A DNA stretch of 64,000 nt from Alphaproteobacteria bacterium MarineAlpha11_Bin1 (lineage in GTDB: Bacteria; Pseudomonadota; Alphaproteobacteria; MPNO01; UBA830): assembly GCA_002937455.1 (NCBI GenBank), contig PTJZ01000014.1:1-64000 (forward strand), given 5' to 3'. The notes beneath the pieces are model-generated. The model was not told the DNA's origin and ran no database searches. It worked only from the letters and a program-made list of their open reading frames with translations. A program made the translations under genes and the position numbers. Numbering within the stretch: the stretch's first letter is position 1; each line of letters opens with the position of its first letter. Positions 37,101 through 45,153 of this stretch are shown in pieces.

Positions 37101-37148
37101 CAGATAGATGTGATCAGTTGCTCCATTACTCGAGGTGTTGATGACCAT
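34104..37148 (-). CDS. polA: DNA polymerase I
   Basis: The 1014-residue enzyme does repair synthesis and removes RNA primers. I start it at 37148 (MVINTSSNGATDHIYLVDGS), just before the conserved LVDGSAYIFRAFHALP of the 5' nuclease. The order is 5'-3' nuclease (about 10-310), 3'-5' exonuclease with DTETDSLD intact (about 422), then the polymerase core. The core has motif A SADYSQIELR, motif B RAKAINFGIIYG and motif C QVHDELIF. All three activities look functional. It converges on fbpB with 52 nt between stops. Confidence 0.97.
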   Translation of the reverse strand: MVINTSSNGATDHIYLVDGSAYIFRAFHALPPMTRPDGTPVNAVYGFTNMLTKLVEDSEADFLAVIFDTARKTFRTEIYPEYKANRPPPPEELVPQFDLIREATRAYSLPCLELEGFEADDLIATYARLAVEQGYEVTIVSSDKDLMQLVRPGVRIMDPMKNRFIGADEVFEKFGVGPENVVDVQALLGDSTDNVPGIKGIGEAPAAALVREYGNLDNLIEAVKNPEEVKAQAVEKADNCQARIYNLAGREFGISSPKQLKEVLIDELKLPVPKDKKTGKPTTNAAALRELAAKGNEIAQRIIDYRFYSKVNSSYADLIHKEREIALLSRELVTLRADVPVEGNISAFRKKRPDPDVLIPWLEEQGFKSALSRARSELGIEKDILTPDAEISLGEGDYELVQDEAALQVWVDNIETAGVVAFDTETDSLDSMQASLVGLSLSIQGGSACYVPLAHVAPGEESNRELDLGREPIGEPEDIPRQIPLNRAIEILKPMLENPGILKVGHNIKYDMQVMLRHGVEVAPIDDTMLLSYVLEGGLHGHGLDELAILHLGHTNIKFSEVAGTGKKQITFDQVPLDKALNYAAEDAEVTGRLYRLFKPRIAEESMAFVYETLERRLVPVLSAIERAGIIVDATFLKELSSDFEKRTADIAAEIYELADHEFNIGSPKQLGEVLFEELGIEGGKKTKSGAYGTGADVLEGLAAQGHQLPSRVLDWRQLSKLRSTYTDALVKKINPETKRIHTSYAQAIASTGRLSSTDPNLQNIPIRTEEGRKIRQAFVPEKGCVLMSADYSQIELRLLAHVAKIEVLREAFRDGQDIHAMTASEVFGVPVDGMDSSVRNRAKAINFGIIYGISPFGLARQLSIPQGDAKHYIESYFEKFPGIKDYMETTKNFAREHGYVQTLFGRKCHTPGIQDKNPARRNFSERAAINAPLQGAAADIIKRAMIQIPGDLANARLGARMLLQVHDELIFEVPEEEINETATTVSKTMEDAAHLSVPLVIDIGTGLNWDEAH

Positions 37149-37255
37149 TGTGCGGTTTCCCGTCGAAAGGATTATTAACTCACAGAATGCAGAAACCAAC
37201 GTCAGGAGTCGAGAATCCTGGGCCAAAATTACGGGGTCTCATTATCCACCGGCGC

Positions 37256-37555
37256 TTACGTAAGTTCAGCGTGAAGTCCAGCTCTGGTTCCAAAGACAAG
37301 GACGGGCTGGCCAATGGCAAAATTGCTAACACCGGGTCCGACGGCAACAACGTGCCCGGACATTTCGTTACCGATTACGGCTGGCAAGTCCGGCATCCAT
37401 TTGTATACGCCAGCACGCAGAAGTTCATCGGGCTTACCCACTCCAAAGGCTGTGGCACTCACCAGCACTTCGACGGCCCCAACGATTAGCTCCTTTAGAT
37501 TGACTAGCTGTAGAACTTCGGGACTGCCGGTCTCTTTAAATTGAATTGCCCGCAC
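37256..37555 (-). pseudogene. Truncated zinc-type quinone oxidoreductase (N-terminal fragment)
   Basis: The 99-residue frame is the N-terminal third of a medium-chain quinone oxidoreductase, with MRAIQFKETGSPEVLQLV, GKPDELLRAG and LPAVIGNEMSGHVVAVGPGV. It stops at GLHAELT, just where family members continue toward the NAD(P)-binding domain, and full-length proteins have about 325 residues. No continuation is visible in any minus-strand frame before polA. It is most likely a deletion remnant; a stable GroES-fold fragment is possible but less likely. Confidence 0.75.
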
Positions 37556-37580
37556 TGATCAGTCTCCTAACAATTATCGG

Positions 37581-38492
37581 TCAGAAGCGCCGGCTCGACA
37601 TTGTCACCCCAATGATGATCAGAACCGCACCGACAATGTGAAAAACTCCAATGTTTTCACCGAGCAGGGGAATCGCAAAAACCGCTGCGTAAACCGGCAC
37701 CAGATACATATGAAAACCAGCCCGAGTGGGGCCGATCCGTGCAATGGCACTGTTCCAAAGAAGAATTGCACAGACAGACGGGAAAATCGCAACGAACCCA
37801 AGAGAAATCCATGCCTTGGCAGACCATATCACCGCAATTCCCGACATGATCTCGTAAACGAAAAACGGGACATGGCATACAGCACCAACCGCGCATACGA
37901 TTGTGATCAAAGATAGCGGATGAAAATCTCTGGGCAAGCGTTTGACGGCAACACCATAGCCAGCCAGACCTAAATTACACGCGATTAGGATAATGTCTCC
38001 GACATTTAAGTTCAGATCAACCAGCGTAGCCGGATCAGCCCGTGCGACGATATACAGAACACCAAAAATGGCTACTGCGATGCCAACCCACTGTATCCCG
38101 CGTGTCCTCTCACCAAGGAACAGCCATGACAATAGTACAATCATCACGGGCATCGAGGTCTGGATGACGCCACCGTTTATAGCCTCGGTATACGTAAGCG
38201 CCACATAGGTCACTCCGGCACCCATAAACGGCATGAGAAACCCGGCAAGACAAAGCAGCTTCCAGTTAGCTCTAATATGTTCCGCGTCGCCTTTGAGATG
38301 CGTTAGTGCGAAGGGCAGCAAGATCAGCGTACCAAAGGTCCAGCGGACAAAGCCAAGGATATAAGGCTGAACGTCCCCGGCAACCCAACGGCCAACAACG
38401 TAGTTCAAGCCGAAGATTAATACGGCGCCCATCATCATTACATGGGCGAGGCCCTCGCGGCCCCTGGAGTCAATGTCTGCTTGATCGGTCAT
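37581..38492 (-). CDS. EamA-family (DMT) transporter
   Basis: The 303-residue inner-membrane protein has ten hydrophobic spans in two EamA repeats (about 15-150 and 165-300). The first repeat includes VTYVALTYTEAINGGVIQTSMPVMIVLLSWL-type helices and the second GPTRAGFHMYLVPVYAAVFAI; both are the usual RhaT/EamA exporter pattern. Substrates range from amino acids to small metabolites and cannot be predicted here. It lies 25 nt upstream of the oxidoreductase fragment. Confidence 0.9.
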   Translation of the reverse strand: MTDQADIDSRGREGLAHVMMMGAVLIFGLNYVVGRWVAGDVQPYILGFVRWTFGTLILLPFALTHLKGDAEHIRANWKLLCLAGFLMPFMGAGVTYVALTYTEAINGGVIQTSMPVMIVLLSWLFLGERTRGIQWVGIAVAIFGVLYIVARADPATLVDLNLNVGDIILIACNLGLAGYGVAVKRLPRDFHPLSLITIVCAVGAVCHVPFFVYEIMSGIAVIWSAKAWISLGFVAIFPSVCAILLWNSAIARIGPTRAGFHMYLVPVYAAVFAIPLLGENIGVFHIVGAVLIIIGVTMSSRRF

Positions 38493-39042
38493 GGACGGTA
38501 AATTTTTGTTCTGTTTTTTTAAAATTGTAAAGTTACCATTTGGTCAGTTTGCGGCAAACTCATTGTCATGATCCAAAATGAAACTCTTCCAAGAGCCCTT
38601 ATGAGGGAATTCGACAATATAAATGACGACCACTTCAGCCTCGATATTCACGCCGGCTTAACACGGTGGTTGGAGCGTTTGTCCGGTTCACGCAGAAATC
38701 ACATCGTGTTTGATCGAAAGACAAGCTGATAAAAATAGCGCCCAAGAATAGAATCTCTTGGCGTAAAGGTGGACTGTGTCTGACCTATTCGAGACCTAGG
38801 TTGATTTGAAATTGGCAAGTTAGCGTCAGGCATTCTGGGCGAATTTTGGGTTAGTATATTGTGCGTTATTGGTTATCATTTTAACCGGTCCGGCAAATTC
38901 ATTATGTCTCGGCAGCGGACTGCCTAAAATACCCCAAAGAAAAAAAACGTTGATATTCGATTCAAGGCTGATATCGAAGATTAATTTTCAGGAGAGGGAA
39001 ACCACGATAAACTTCGGAAAAAAACCTGAGAAATACAGGTAG
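38493..39042. other. Intergenic region between the EamA transporter and acnA
   Basis: 550 bp, AT-rich toward the right, containing only the doubtful 53-codon frame at 38568-38729. A weak GGCAG/CTGCC stem near 38912-38927 has no T-run and is not a convincing terminator. Confidence 0.6.
38568..38729 (+). CDS. Possible 53-residue protein
   Basis: A frame from the ATG at 38568 encodes a polar peptide with a natural-looking amino-acid mix, for example HFSLDIHAGLTRWLERLSG. I find no ribosome-binding site and recognise no family. Isolation in a long gap leaves it uncertain. Confidence 0.3.
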   Translation: MIQNETLPRALMREFDNINDDHFSLDIHAGLTRWLERLSGSRRNHIVFDRKTS

Positions 39043-41748
39043 CTAGGCTGCCTCGAGCATGTTGCGGATCACATACTGCAAAATGCCACCGTGTTTATAG
39101 TAGTCGAGTTCGTCCAACGTATCGATTCGGCAAAGCAACTTGATGTTGATACTGGAGTCATCGGCGCGGTGGATAGTGCAATCGAGTTCAGACCGTGGCA
39201 AAAGGCCATCAGCGACACCTTTAATATCGAATGTCTCCGTTCCATCGAGACCTAAGGATTCGCGGGTATCACTACCCGTAAACTGAAGAGGTAGTACACC
39301 CATCCCGATCAGGTTGGAGCGGTGGATACGTTCGAAGCTCTCTACGATCACAGCTCGGGCGCCAAGCAGTGTGGTACCCTTGGCTGCCCAATCGCGCGAG
39401 GACCCGGTTCCATATTCTTTTCCACCAACGATAACCAACGGTACGCCATCGGCTGCGTATTTCATTGCCGCGTCGTAAACTGGCATTTCCTCACCTGATG
39501 GCTGGTGCTTGGTAAATCCACCTTCGACACCCGGCACCATCTCGTTTCTGATACGTATATTGGCAAAGGTTCCGCGCATCATTACCTCATGATTACCGCG
39601 CCTCGAACCATATGAGTTAAACTGAGACGGTCGGATCTGACGTTCCAAGAGATACTCGCCCGCCGGGCTTTCCTGCTGGATTGAACCCGCCGGAGAGATG
39701 TGGTCGGTGGTAACAGAATCCGCGAGGATCAGCAGCGGCCGTGCGCCATAAATATCAGTAATTTCCCCGGGCTCCCTCTCCATCCCCTCAAAAAAAGTCG
39801 GATACTTCACATAGGTGCTCGCGCTCTGCCACCCATAGGTTTCGGAACCAACGCTATCAATTAACTGCCATTCCTTCGGTCCCTCGAAAACATTATCGTA
39901 GCGAGCCCGGTACATGTCGGCGGTCAGGCACTCGCGCATGGTATCATGAATTTCCCGATTGGTCGGCCAGATGTCCTTTAGGTAGACCGGGTTGCCATCG
40001 GGATCGTTACCAAGGGGATCCTGTGCAAGATTGATTTTTAATGACCCAGCAAGGGCATAAGCTACCACTAAAGGTGGTGAAGCAAGAAAATTCGCCCGTA
40101 CCTGCTGATGCACCCGGCCTTCGAAGTTGCGGTTACCGGATAAAACGGCCCCGGCCACCAGATCATTTTCATCAATCTGGGCCGCGACCTTTTCGGGAAG
40201 CGGGCCAGAGTTACCGATGCAAGTAGCGCAGCCGAACCCGACAATATTAAAACCGAGTGCATCTAGATCTTCCTGAAGTTCCGCCTTCTTTAGATAATCC
40301 CTGACTACTTGGCTCCCGGGAGCTAGAGAGGTCTTCACCCACGGTTTTACGCGAAGTCCCCTAGCGACCGCGTTACGGGCCAGTAGTCCAGCGCCTACCA
40401 GAACTGACGGATTCGAAGTATTAGTGCAGCTGGTAATCGCCGCGATCACGACATCGCCATCCTCTATCTCGAAATTGTCGGTTAGATCACGGTTTAGCTG
40501 GTCTTTTTCTGCCGGGATCGCGCCACGATAATCTGAAATTGCATCGATCGCCGCACTAGGCACGCTGGACAGTAGCACTCGGTCCTGGGGGCGTTTGGGA
40601 CCGGCGAGCGAAGGTTCTACGTCGCCAAGATCGAGTTCCAACGTCGCAGTGAACACGGGGTCGGGTGTATTCTCGTCGCGCCACATACCCTGTGCCTTGG
40701 CGTAGGTCTCGACAAGTTCGACACTATCATCATCGCGACCAGTGAATTTTAGGTAATCGCAGGTCTCCCGGTCGATTGGGAAAAATCCGCAGGTAGCGCC
40801 GTATTCGGGCGCCATGTTGCCAATAGTGGCCCGGTCCGGTAACGAGAGGGCACTCAGCCCGGGACCGTAGAATTCTACAAACTTGCCCACAACGCCCTCG
40901 GCACGAAGCATCTGGGTGACCATCAGCACCAAATCGGTAGCGGTGTTACCCTCTTTCATCTCACCCGTTAGCTTAAAACCGACGACTTCCGGCAAAAGCA
41001 TCGAGACCGGTTGGCCAAGCATTGCAGCCTCGGCCTCTATTCCGCCAACGCCCCAGGAAAGAACAGCGAGGCCGTTAACCATAGTAGTATGACTGTCAGT
41101 GCCGACAACGGTATCGGGATACGCTATCTTTTTTCCCGATATGTCCTGTGTTACCCAGACCGTCTGCGAGAGATATTCCAAGTTGACCTGATGACAGATA
41201 CCCGTGCCAGGCGGCACGACACGGAAATTGTTAAAAGCCTTAGAGCCCCAGCTAAGAAATTCGTAGCGTTCCTTATTTCGTTCAAATTCGAGTTTGACGT
41301 TTTGATCGAATGCGGCATCTGTTCCGTGTTCATCAATCATCACCGAATGGTCGATCACAAGGTCGACAGAGTTCAGTGGGTTAATCTTCTGCGGATCGCC
41401 GCCAAGCTGCACCATGGCATCGCGCATCGCAGCCAAATCAACCACCGCAGGAACGCCCGTAAAATCCTGTAGCAGAATTCGTGCAGGACGATAGGCGATT
41501 TCGAGATCAGAGGTCTGCGTATCGACCCATTTGGCAGCGCGCTCTATGTCGCTGATCGAAACCGATCGGCCGTCTTCGTAGCGTAGAAGATTTTCCAACA
41601 GAACCTTCAGCGAGAAGGGAAGGCGGGAAATATCCCCGTAGCCCGCATCGGATACCGCATGCAGGCTAAAGTAGTCATAATATTTTCCGCCAACTTCCAA
41701 AGTACGGCGGGCCTTTAGCGTATCCTGTCCAATAGCACTCACGTTCAT
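39043..41748 (-). CDS. acnA: Aconitate hydratase A
   Basis: This [4Fe-4S] enzyme of the TCA cycle interconverts citrate and isocitrate. I start it at 41748 (MNVSAIGQDTLKARRTLEV), after GAGAGGGG, giving 901 residues as usual for AcnA. Cluster cysteines are in AITSCTNTSNP (around 445) and VGFGCATCIGNSGPLP (around 510). The swivelling C-terminal domain has KEYGTGSSRDWAAKG. The Fe-S demand fits the iron-uptake genes nearby, but there is no operon link. Confidence 0.98.
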   Translation of the reverse strand: MNVSAIGQDTLKARRTLEVGGKYYDYFSLHAVSDAGYGDISRLPFSLKVLLENLLRYEDGRSVSISDIERAAKWVDTQTSDLEIAYRPARILLQDFTGVPAVVDLAAMRDAMVQLGGDPQKINPLNSVDLVIDHSVMIDEHGTDAAFDQNVKLEFERNKERYEFLSWGSKAFNNFRVVPPGTGICHQVNLEYLSQTVWVTQDISGKKIAYPDTVVGTDSHTTMVNGLAVLSWGVGGIEAEAAMLGQPVSMLLPEVVGFKLTGEMKEGNTATDLVLMVTQMLRAEGVVGKFVEFYGPGLSALSLPDRATIGNMAPEYGATCGFFPIDRETCDYLKFTGRDDDSVELVETYAKAQGMWRDENTPDPVFTATLELDLGDVEPSLAGPKRPQDRVLLSSVPSAAIDAISDYRGAIPAEKDQLNRDLTDNFEIEDGDVVIAAITSCTNTSNPSVLVGAGLLARNAVARGLRVKPWVKTSLAPGSQVVRDYLKKAELQEDLDALGFNIVGFGCATCIGNSGPLPEKVAAQIDENDLVAGAVLSGNRNFEGRVHQQVRANFLASPPLVVAYALAGSLKINLAQDPLGNDPDGNPVYLKDIWPTNREIHDTMRECLTADMYRARYDNVFEGPKEWQLIDSVGSETYGWQSASTYVKYPTFFEGMEREPGEITDIYGARPLLILADSVTTDHISPAGSIQQESPAGEYLLERQIRPSQFNSYGSRRGNHEVMMRGTFANIRIRNEMVPGVEGGFTKHQPSGEEMPVYDAAMKYAADGVPLVIVGGKEYGTGSSRDWAAKGTTLLGARAVIVESFERIHRSNLIGMGVLPLQFTGSDTRESLGLDGTETFDIKGVADGLLPRSELDCTIHRADDSSINIKLLCRIDTLDELDYYKHGGILQYVIRNMLEAA

Positions 41749-42103
41749 TCCCCTCTCGGGCGGGAAACTAACGGCAAACTTCACCGAATCCAATAGCGGT
41801 TAAAGCGGATCTGTCCATGGCAGCACGGAATACCAGACGATGGCCGAAGCTATGTGTGGAGAAGGTCCAATGCCGGGTTCTGAGACCCAGACTAATAAGA
41901 TTGCCGCATCAGCGTTATTGTTCGATCTCAATATCGTAAAAACATCATTCAGTATCCCTCGGTGGTCTCCTTAGAAAGCCCAACCAATGGAAAGATCGAA
42001 TTTCTCCGTGGCCGCTGATCGTGTCAACGGCCGCTGCTATTTCCAGGTGACAGATCAATAGTCTTGGATGACGAATGGTCTTTTATAGGTTATCTCGTCT
42101 GTT
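41749..42103. other. Divergent intergenic region between acnA and ccmA
   Basis: 355 bp with no credible gene. It should contain both promoters. A GGCCG/CGGCC inverted repeat with a GGCCGCTG direct repeat is present near 42011-42042; I attach no function to it. Confidence 0.55.
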
Positions 42104-42781
42104 ATGGAAGGTTTCACAGGCACGGAACTCACCTGTATTCGCAATGAACGTGTCGTCTTCGCCGAACTCGACTTCTCAGTCACGACAGGTGGGGCGCTGG
42201 TGTTATCTGGCCCAAATGGGTCCGGGAAATCCAGTCTGTTGCGCGTTATGGCAGGTATATCGCGACCAGCAGAAGGTCAGATTTCCTGGCGCGGAACGCC
42301 GATCGCCGAAGACCCGGAGACTTATTTTGCCGACATGCACTACGTTGGGCATCGTGATGCGGTGAAATACTCTTTGACGGTGAGGGAAAACCTGACTTTT
42401 CACTGTGCTCTGAGGCCAGTAGCACCAAACATTGATCGCGCCCTTGATCTTACCGGACTTACCGCCCTCGCCGATCTGCCCGCACGCATGTTATCTGCTG
42501 GCCAAACCCGCCGATTGGCTCTGGCCCGAATGCTAGCGTCGCCTGCGCCCCTGTGGCTGCTTGACGAGCCGACAGTATCGCTAGATACAAGAGCGATGGA
42601 AAGACTTGTTGCTGCAATCGCCGATCACCGAGCAGGCGGCGGCATAGTTGTCTTATCGACTAATGTTGCGCTTGAGATTGAAGGCGCCACAACAATTGAC
42701 ACCTCAGTCTTCACGGGCGGGAATAAACCTCTTTGGAGTGGCCCGTTAGATAGTGAATCACCGTCGGGTGACGAAGAATGA
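42104..42781 (+). CDS. ccmA: CcmA, haem exporter ATP-binding protein
   Basis: CcmA is the ATPase of the CcmAB complex in cytochrome c maturation System I; it drives release of haem-loaded CcmE. The 225 residues have Walker A GPNGSGKSS (about 38-46), the LSAGQTRRLALARML signature and Walker B LWLLDEPT. Its stop overlaps the ccmB start in an ATGA, so the subunits are coupled. Confidence 0.96.
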   Translation: MEGFTGTELTCIRNERVVFAELDFSVTTGGALVLSGPNGSGKSSLLRVMAGISRPAEGQISWRGTPIAEDPETYFADMHYVGHRDAVKYSLTVRENLTFHCALRPVAPNIDRALDLTGLTALADLPARMLSAGQTRRLALARMLASPAPLWLLDEPTVSLDTRAMERLVAAIADHRAGGGIVVLSTNVALEIEGATTIDTSVFTGGNKPLWSGPLDSESPSGDEE

Positions 42782-43443
42782 GCGCGTTTTTCGCCCTTAT
42801 CGCGCGGGATATTCGCGTCGCGCTTCGCCAATTAAGCGACACCCTTATGGTGATCGTTTTCTTCGTCATTGCAGCTGCGTTATTCCCGTTCGGCGTCGGA
42901 GCAGAGCCTAACCTTTTAGCCCGTATAGCGCCGGGAATCCTTTGGGTTACTGCGCTTTTATCGGCGATGCTATCGTTTGACCGCTTGTTCCAGAATGATT
43001 TTGAAGACGGTACGCTAGATCTACTTGTCGTCGCGCCGCAACCTCTCTGGGTAACCTCATTAGCGAAGATTATTGCACATTGGTTAACGACCGGACTTCC
43101 TTTTTTGGTGGCCGCTCCGATGATTGGTATCATTCTAAATCTCAACGTGGATGGGTATATAGCATTGAGTTTAGCGATGGCTCTTGGAACAGCTATCATC
43201 AGTTTGATAGGAGCGTTAGGGGCAGCTCTCACGTTAGGCTCACGCAGAAGTGGGGTTTTATTCTCGTTGTTGGTACTCCCCCTTGTCATCCCAGTGTTAA
43301 TTTTCGGCGTTGGGGCTGTAGAAGCGTCGATCGGAGGATACGCCGTCACTCAGCAGTTATTGCTACTTGGTGGGTTATTACTTGCTTCCCTTGTACTTTG
43401 CCCCTGGGGATGTTCTATCGCTCTTAAATTTGCCGTGGATTAG
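42778..43443 (+). CDS. ccmB: CcmB, haem exporter permease
   Basis: The 221-residue inner-membrane partner of CcmA has six hydrophobic spans and the family stretch ILWVTALLSAMLSFDRLFQNDFEDGTLDLL. It starts 4 nt inside ccmA. A gap of 165 nt follows before ccmC. Confidence 0.96.
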   Translation: MSAFFALIARDIRVALRQLSDTLMVIVFFVIAAALFPFGVGAEPNLLARIAPGILWVTALLSAMLSFDRLFQNDFEDGTLDLLVVAPQPLWVTSLAKIIAHWLTTGLPFLVAAPMIGIILNLNVDGYIALSLAMALGTAIISLIGALGAALTLGSRRSGVLFSLLVLPLVIPVLIFGVGAVEASIGGYAVTQQLLLLGGLLLASLVLCPWGCSIALKFAVD

Positions 43444-43608
43444 CATCTGGATAAATCATCGATAGATGAAGGAGAAGTTACAACTCTGTGTTAAATACCG
43501 GAGAGAGGTCTCGTGAAATCGCTTTTATACTACTTAATATATGAGGTAATCATATTATCGTGATAACCCCTGCTCTGCTCTGTAGCAAAAAGGCAATAAA
43601 ATCAGGAA

Positions 43609-44346
43609 ATGTTTCAGAAATACGCTAATCCGACCCGCTTTCTCAAAATCGCAAACGCATTCCTCCCCTATTTGTTGGTCAGCACCGTCGTTTTGATTGG
43701 TTTTGGTGTTTACTACGCCTTTGCCGCATCACCACCCGACTATCAGCAGGGGCAAACAGTCCGAATCATGTACGTTCATGTACCGGCTGCTTGGATGGCA
43801 ATGTTCACCTATGCTTTCGTTGTCATAGCCAGCGCGGTCGGACTTATTTGGAAACATCCGGTAGCCCATATAAGTGCACTTGCTGCGGCTCCGATCGGTG
43901 CGTGTTTCACAGTCATCTGCCTAACTACCGGATCTCTTTGGGGAAAACCAATGTGGGGTACCTGGTGGGTATGGGATGCGCGCCTCACCTCAGTCCTGAT
44001 CCTACTCTTTCTCTATCTCGGGTTTATCGCTTTAGCGAACGCCTTCGACGACGCGGCGCGGGGAGAAAAGGCATCCGCCATCCTCGCGCTGATCGGCGGC
44101 ATTAACTTACCAATTATCAAATTCTCGGTCGACTGGTGGAACACATTACATCAGCCCGCTAGTGTCACCAAGATCGGCATGCCGTCAATACACAGCTCAA
44201 TGCTTATCCCTCTGTTACTAATGGCATTTGGGATGACGACACTGTTCTTCACACTTTTGATCATCCGGATTAGGGCCGAACTAGCAACGCGACGGATCAA
44301 CGCTCTCCGCGCGGTGCGTATTCATGCCGAGTCTAGCGGTGAATAA
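43609..44346 (+). CDS. ccmC: CcmC, haem-handling membrane protein
   Basis: CcmC binds periplasmic haem and passes it to CcmE. The 245-residue protein has six membrane spans and the tryptophan-rich WWD signature in MWGTWWVWDARLTS (about 120-135). Axial-ligand histidines are in YVHVPAAWMAMF and the later LHQPASVTK. The ATG follows CAGGAA at 43603-43608. Confidence 0.96.
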   Translation: MFQKYANPTRFLKIANAFLPYLLVSTVVLIGFGVYYAFAASPPDYQQGQTVRIMYVHVPAAWMAMFTYAFVVIASAVGLIWKHPVAHISALAAAPIGACFTVICLTTGSLWGKPMWGTWWVWDARLTSVLILLFLYLGFIALANAFDDAARGEKASAILALIGGINLPIIKFSVDWWNTLHQPASVTKIGMPSIHSSMLIPLLLMAFGMTTLFFTLLIIRIRAELATRRINALRAVRIHAESSGE

Positions 44347-44377
44347 TCTCAGAACTAGCCTACGGATAATCTGAGAT
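44346..44377 (+). repeat. Inverted repeat at the ccmC-ccmD junction
   Basis: ATCTCAGA (44346-44353) pairs perfectly with TCTGAGAT (44370-44377) over a 16-nt loop, starting inside the ccmC stop codon. No T-run follows, so it is not a standard terminator. GGATAATC(t/a)GAG, part of it, recurs at 44410-44421. Processing or stability control is possible. Confidence 0.5.
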
Positions 44378-44512
44378 CTATATCTGTATGGAGAGAGGGT
44401 GAGTTCAGTGGATAATCAGAGCAGGGTCGGAAAGTTTCTCTGGGTACCTTTACGAAGAATTGAGCGTTCTTCTTCTCAGGAATGCTTCAGCTGACCAAGA
44501 GCAAACGGGATA

Positions 44513-44707
44513 ATGAATGAATTTTTAAATATGGGTGGATATGGAGCCTACGTCTGGCCAGCATGGGGGATTGCGGTCTTTTTTCTTGGCATTCTGATAT
44601 TCACCAGTGTTCGTAAGATGTGGGCATTGGAACGCCAACTAGCAGAGTTGGAATCCGCTTCACCCCGTCGACGAAGGAGCGAAGAACCATCTGGGGATAA
44701 CACGTGA
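44513..44707 (+). CDS. ccmD: CcmD, small haem exporter accessory protein
   Basis: A 64-residue protein with one membrane span (AYVWPAWGIAVFFLGILIF, about 12-30) and a charged cytoplasmic tail, as in CcmD. It bridges CcmABC and CcmE to release holo-CcmE. The MGGYGAYVWPAW opening is typical. It overlaps ccmE by 4 nt. Confidence 0.92.
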   Translation: MNEFLNMGGYGAYVWPAWGIAVFFLGILIFTSVRKMWALERQLAELESASPRRRRSEEPSGDNT

Positions 44708-45153
44708 CGCGGAAACGCCGCCGTCTGATGGTGGTCCTGGTGGGTGGGCTATTGCTCGCTACAGCCACAGCCCTTGTACTTACCGCTTTTGAAGACAATA
44801 TCGTATTTTTCCATAGCCCAACGGATATAGCCTCTAACACGGAGTTGAGCGCTGACCGGCGGCTTAGGGTTGGTGGGCTGGTAAAGCCCGAAAGCTGGCA
44901 CAAAGCAGCAGACGGACTGACACACAATTTTGCCATTACCGACCTAACCAACGAAGTCCGTGTCGCGTATCGGGGCATCATGCCGGATCTATTTCGAGAA
45001 GGCCAGGGTGTAGTTGTTGAGGGTCGTATGAAATCAGACGGCCGATTTCATGCAGACGAGGTATTGGCCAAGCACGACGAAAACTACATGCCGCCTGAGG
45101 TCGCCGAGGCACTTCGTAAATCGGGTCAGTGGAAAGGAAACACGAAAAAATGA
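44704..45153 (+). CDS. ccmE: CcmE, periplasmic haem chaperone
   Basis: CcmE carries haem covalently on a histidine. The 149 residues have an N-terminal anchor (about 8-27), the beta-barrel domain RLRVGGLVKPESW, and the haem motif HDENY with His124 and Tyr128. The start is GTG at 44704, overlapping ccmD. The stop overlaps ccmF in an ATGA. Confidence 0.96.
   Translation: MTRKRRRLMVVLVGGLLLATATALVLTAFEDNIVFFHSPTDIASNTELSADRRLRVGGLVKPESWHKAADGLTHNFAITDLTNEVRVAYRGIMPDLFREGQGVVVEGRMKSDGRFHADEVLAKHDENYMPPEVAEALRKSGQWKGNTKK

Noticed and set aside
42711..43349. 212-codon minus-strand frame antisense to ccmB
   Set aside because: It mirrors the ccmA end and ccmB and has a skewed composition; ccmB on the plus strand is unmistakable.
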